Below are positions 61,248-64,000 of a DNA stretch of 64,000 bases, piece after piece. Position 1 is the first letter of the stretch. Every line of letters begins with the position of its first letter. The stretch lies in NCBI GenBank assembly GCA_963769845.1, contig CAVYNL010000013.1, positions 1 to 64,000 on the forward strand. The letters run 5' to 3'. This stretch comes from JBGQMW01 sp963769845. GTDB taxonomy: Archaea > Thermoproteota > Bathyarchaeia > Bathyarchaeales > Bathycorpusculaceae. The notes beneath the pieces were generated by a model. The model did no database searches. It was not told the DNA's origin and saw only the letters and a program-made list of their open reading frames with translations. The translations under genes and the position numbers were made by a program.

Positions 61248-62027
61248 CTAGATTTCAAACTTGTCCAGTATCTTTGTCTCTTTTTCCTGGGTTATCTCCG
61301 CCACAACGTGAATGTAGCTTTTCAATCCGGAACTCTCAATTCTGGGCTTGAGCAGCTCGTCTATCTGAAAGATTCCCGCGGAGTTCGACATCGTTATCCT
61401 GATTACAACGGGCGTCTTGTCGCCTTCTTGGATGTCTACTTTCTCAATGGAAAGCGCAGAAACCGAGTGAATGTCCACCTTTCCTGATTGGAACGGAATT
61501 CTGGCTCTTCCTTTCTCCATGTCCAAAGCGTCCGCGATCTGCACGATTCCCGCCTCTATCGTTAAGGGTTTCCGGGGTTCCTCATGAGATACTATGGCGT
61601 GCAAAACCTCAGACAAGATTATCGTGCGCTCCTCTTCAGAATATATCTGTTGCAGAAACTTCTCGATGAACCCCGAAGCCAACAACACTCCATAGAGCTC
61701 GTGCCCATCCCTCGTGACCACCATGCCCAAGTCGTGGAAAATAGAACCCAGAACCACCACTACCTCAGCATCCTCGGTTTTCATCCCATAGTCTCTAACA
61801 ATGCTGGGCACGACCTTGTTATCAACCAGCATTCTAAGTAGCTTCAAGGCCGAGTTGGCAACTATCTTCACGTGCGTCGGACCATGGTCCGTATAGCCCA
61901 TCCGGTCAATAGCCATCGTGTTCGCACACTTCCACAGCGTCTGCAGCTTCACGTCTTTCTTAACAGAATCGATAACACGTTCCAACTTGCGATTATCCCG
62001 AAACGGAATGTTAAAAACGTAGGACAT
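61248..62027 (-). CDS. HD-domain phosphohydrolase
   Basis: 259 residues. The metal site H...HD...D is seen in TDHGPTHVKIVANS, SIFHDLGMVVTRDGHELYG, LHAIVSHEEPRKP and IADALDMEKGRARIPF. HD proteins hydrolyse phosphate esters or nucleotides such as cyclic di-nucleotides. The C-terminal 70 residues form a beta domain (VVIRITMSNSAGIFQIDELL). No partner gene is adjacent. Confidence 0.85.
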   Translation of the reverse strand: MSYVFNIPFRDNRKLERVIDSVKKDVKLQTLWKCANTMAIDRMGYTDHGPTHVKIVANSALKLLRMLVDNKVVPSIVRDYGMKTEDAEVVVVLGSIFHDLGMVVTRDGHELYGVLLASGFIEKFLQQIYSEEERTIILSEVLHAIVSHEEPRKPLTIEAGIVQIADALDMEKGRARIPFQSGKVDIHSVSALSIEKVDIQEGDKTPVVIRITMSNSAGIFQIDELLKPRIESSGLKSYIHVVAEITQEKETKILDKFEI

Positions 62028-62349
62028 TGCATATCACCGTCGTTCGCTATTATCGTGAGTCCTTGTCTGCCCGAACATTTAAACCATTTTCCTTTCAATA
62101 TTCCAGCATCGCCGCTTCATTGGTCTCAGTGCGACGAAAAGATGTCAGAAATGGGAAAGAGAGGCTCCAGATCGCGTGGATTCGCGTTTGTGGGCAGTCC
62201 ATGGGCGATCTTGTGTTGCCGAGATGGAATGACTAGAGGCCATCAGTGTTTTGCGCCCACAGTTGCAGAGGATAAACCAATAGAGGATAATTCCAGAACG
62301 TTTAAATCCGTAGAGCACCGCAATATGCTCACTGAAAGGAGAGGGAAAA
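62028..62349. other. Spacer with promoter of the cohesin gene
   Basis: 322 nt, no supported gene. GTTTAAATCC (62300-62309) and GAAAGGAGAGGG before ATG 62350 are the expression signals of the next gene. Confidence 0.5.
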
Positions 62350-64000
62350 ATGAAAAAAGTATTAGCAGTTGCCATCATATCAATTCTGTTTTTCTCCGCA
62401 TTCACAGTGTTAATGCAAGCAACAAATGTGCAGGCTTCTGCAACATCCAAACCCAATATAAGCGTTCAACCATCGCAAAAGGCCGCGGCCATTGGTGTCC
62501 CGTTCTCAGTTGACGTGGTAGTCGCCAACATAACCTCAAGCCAGAGAGTAGTAGGTCTACAATTCAGAATGAAGTATGACTCCAGCATGCTAAAAGCGAC
62601 TAACGTGACTGAAGGACCGTTCCTGAAGAAATTCGGTAACACGTTCTTCATAAGCTACATTGATGACGACTCCGGGCTCTACGGCGGTAACGTGCTCGTC
62701 GGTGACCAACTGCTCCCCGACAACAATGGCGTATGGGCAACATTTCCCAACGCAACTTGGGGAGAAACAATTGCCACAATAACGTTCAATCCTCTAGCAA
62801 CGACGACAAAAACCCAGCTCACACTCATACCCCCACCGACTCCAAACCCAATGATATTGAACGACGATCAAAAAGAAGTACCATGCACCGCCACCAACGG
62901 AGTCGTTCAGATCGCGAGTTTGGCGCTTGACATTCAACCGGCATCAGTTAACGTAGCACTCGGACAATCATTCTCTGTGAACGTGTCCATCAGCGGCATA
63001 ACCCCCGACAAGAGAGTGATAGGAATACAATTCAGAGTACAGTATGACTACGGCGTGCTCCAAACGACGAAATCGGACGTGACCGAAGGACCGTTCATGC
63101 AGGACCCCAGATGGAACCTTCACGGCACGGTCTTCATAGTTGACGTACAATCCCCAGGCAGTGCCGACGACTCATACGGGTCTAACGTGCTCGTAGGTGA
63201 CCTTCTGCTTCCTGACGACAACGGTGTATGGAACGCGTTTCCAAACGGAGCAGGGACAGTAGCCACAATAAAGTTCAGCACTATCGCGCATCCAGCGTAT
63301 GTGCCGAAGACAACGGCACTCACACTCGTGGGTAACCTAGTAATAAACGACACTGCAGCTCCGGCAAACAATGAGGTTCCAAGCTCGGTCAGTAACGCAG
63401 CCGTCAACATTGACCTTCCGCCACCAGCATACCTATACATTTACCCAGGGGCCTCGTACGCACTTGTTGGCCACCCACTCGTAGTGAGCGTGTTGATTAA
63501 CAACCTGGATGTAGCATGGAGAGCCACAGGAGTACAATTCAGACTCTGCTATGACTCAAGCCTGTTTGAAGTAGTCAACGTGACCGAAGGATCATTCATG
63601 ACGGACAAGAGATGGAACCTTCATGGCACGCTCTTCCTTGCGGACAACAACACGGATCCCATATATGGATCTAACGTGCTCATCGGTGACCTTCTGCTTC
63701 CTGACAACAACGGTGTATGGACAGCATTTCCACACGGGTTTGGCGTACTAGCTACGATCACTCTGAACCCGATACACGCGGCCGGCATCAACGACCCGCC
63801 GCTGATGACCACGCTTAGCCTCCAGAATGACTTGATAGTGAACGACGCGAACGGTTATGTAGGTGAAGTGCTACACACGCTCAGCAATGCAACAGTAAAG
63901 ATCCTCCCAATACAGCCAACATTAAGTGTCAACCCGCCGCTAGTGGAGGCACTCCACGTGGGCACGATATTCTCTGTGAACATAGACGTCAGCGAACTCA
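62350..64000 (+). CDS. Secreted multi-cohesin-domain protein (runs off right edge)
   Basis: Open for at least 550 codons from ATG 62350. Signal peptide (KKVLAVAIISILFFSAFTVL), then three complete cohesin-like modules of about 150 residues and the start of a fourth. Each opens with a PxSVNVxLGxxFSVNV-type strand, followed by VVGLQFRMKYDSSMLKATNV, and ends with VLVGDLLLPDDNGVW. Cohesins bind dockerins and organise cell-surface complexes; some archaeal versions have no cellulosome role. A dockerin fragment is at 34167. The true 3' end and any anchor lie beyond the window. Confidence 0.85.
   Translation, partial: MKKVLAVAIISILFFSAFTVLMQATNVQASATSKPNISVQPSQKAAAIGVPFSVDVVVANITSSQRVVGLQFRMKYDSSMLKATNVTEGPFLKKFGNTFFISYIDDDSGLYGGNVLVGDQLLPDNNGVWATFPNATWGETIATITFNPLATTTKTQLTLIPPPTPNPMILNDDQKEVPCTATNGVVQIASLALDIQPASVNVALGQSFSVNVSISGITPDKRVIGIQFRVQYDYGVLQTTKSDVTEGPFMQDPRWNLHGTVFIVDVQSPGSADDSYGSNVLVGDLLLPDDNGVWNAFPNGAGTVATIKFSTIAHPAYVPKTTALTLVGNLVINDTAAPANNEVPSSVSNAAVNIDLPPPAYLYIYPGASYALVGHPLVVSVLINNLDVAWRATGVQFRLCYDSSLFEVVNVTEGSFMTDKRWNLHGTLFLADNNTDPIYGSNVLIGDLLLPDNNGVWTAFPHGFGVLATITLNPIHAAGINDPPLMTTLSLQNDLIVNDANGYVGEVLHTLSNATVKILPIQPTLSVNPPLVEALHVGTIFSVNIDVSEL

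Noticed and set aside
1..64000. CRISPR array
   Set aside because: No set of regularly spaced 25-37 nt direct repeats was seen; the GC tracts are too short and irregularly spaced.
1..64000. Intact tRNA or rRNA genes
   Set aside because: No complete cloverleaf with a TTC-loop arm and no rRNA signature was found by eye; only the tRNA-like piece at 48477.

Overview
The window is archaeal. It carries two TATA-box binding proteins, Alba, a group II chaperonin (thermosome), a CDC48/VAT-type AAA+ ATPase, archaeal pelota, an Fap7/AK6-type kinase, an archaeal-type RNase P RNA, an NcsA/TtuA-like tRNA thiolase, a UbiA prenyltransferase and a tungsten aldehyde:ferredoxin oxidoreductase. Many genes have a TATA-like box about 25-30 nt before the start and use TTG or GTG starts. 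PEF-type C-terminal anchors on secreted proteins, Alba and the overall gene set suggest a TACK archaeon such as a member of Bathyarchaeia. That placement is inference, because no rRNA is present.

Layout. 1-3.3 kb: a multi-PAS sensor kinase running off the left edge, split by a frameshift. 3.4-9.4 kb: enzymes (MBL hydrolase, VOC protein, DUF255 thioredoxin-fold protein, GNAT) separated by low-complexity spacers. 9.5-19.5 kb: metabolism and information processing (AOR, broken cupredoxin, VapBC-like pair, UDG-like protein, cupin, pelota, TBP 1, nucleotidyltransferase, UbiA, NcsA/TtuA). 19.8-26.5 kb: NosD-like surface protein, small membrane proteins, an ABC transporter pair and several very small genes. 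26.6-27.8 kb: an IS element beside a GrpB remnant. 28-30.7 kb: small proteins, an Mrr-like nuclease fold, AK6 and the RNase P RNA gene. 30.7-37.6 kb: a graveyard of gene fragments (integrase, dockerin, repeat protein, thioredoxin fold, wHTH) separated by alternating GC tracts. 37.7-41.2 kb: a second frameshifted PAS kinase and a second IS. 41.5-48.3 kb: core genes (thermosome, OB-fold protein, TBP 2, zinc proteins, Alba, CDC48). 48.4-64 kb: an integrase remnant, surface proteins, DUF3795, GNAT, a four-PPC-domain secreted protein, 3-methyladenine glycosylase, an OYE-family flavoprotein, a coiled-coil protein, an HD hydrolase and a cohesin-domain secreted protein running off the right edge.

The most unusual signal is a short alternating GC palindrome, best form TTAGCGCGCGCTAA. 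I find about sixty copies by eye, nearly all between genes. It often supplies the stop codon of the adjacent gene, it marks the exact break point of many gene fragments, and both IS elements sit inside a copy. A second lead is a 20-nt exact repeat of the RNase P RNA 3' end at 48.57 kb, with integrase fragments just beyond both copies, which suggests an integration site in rnpB. Single-base frameshifts affect about nine accessory genes, while the long conserved genes are all open.
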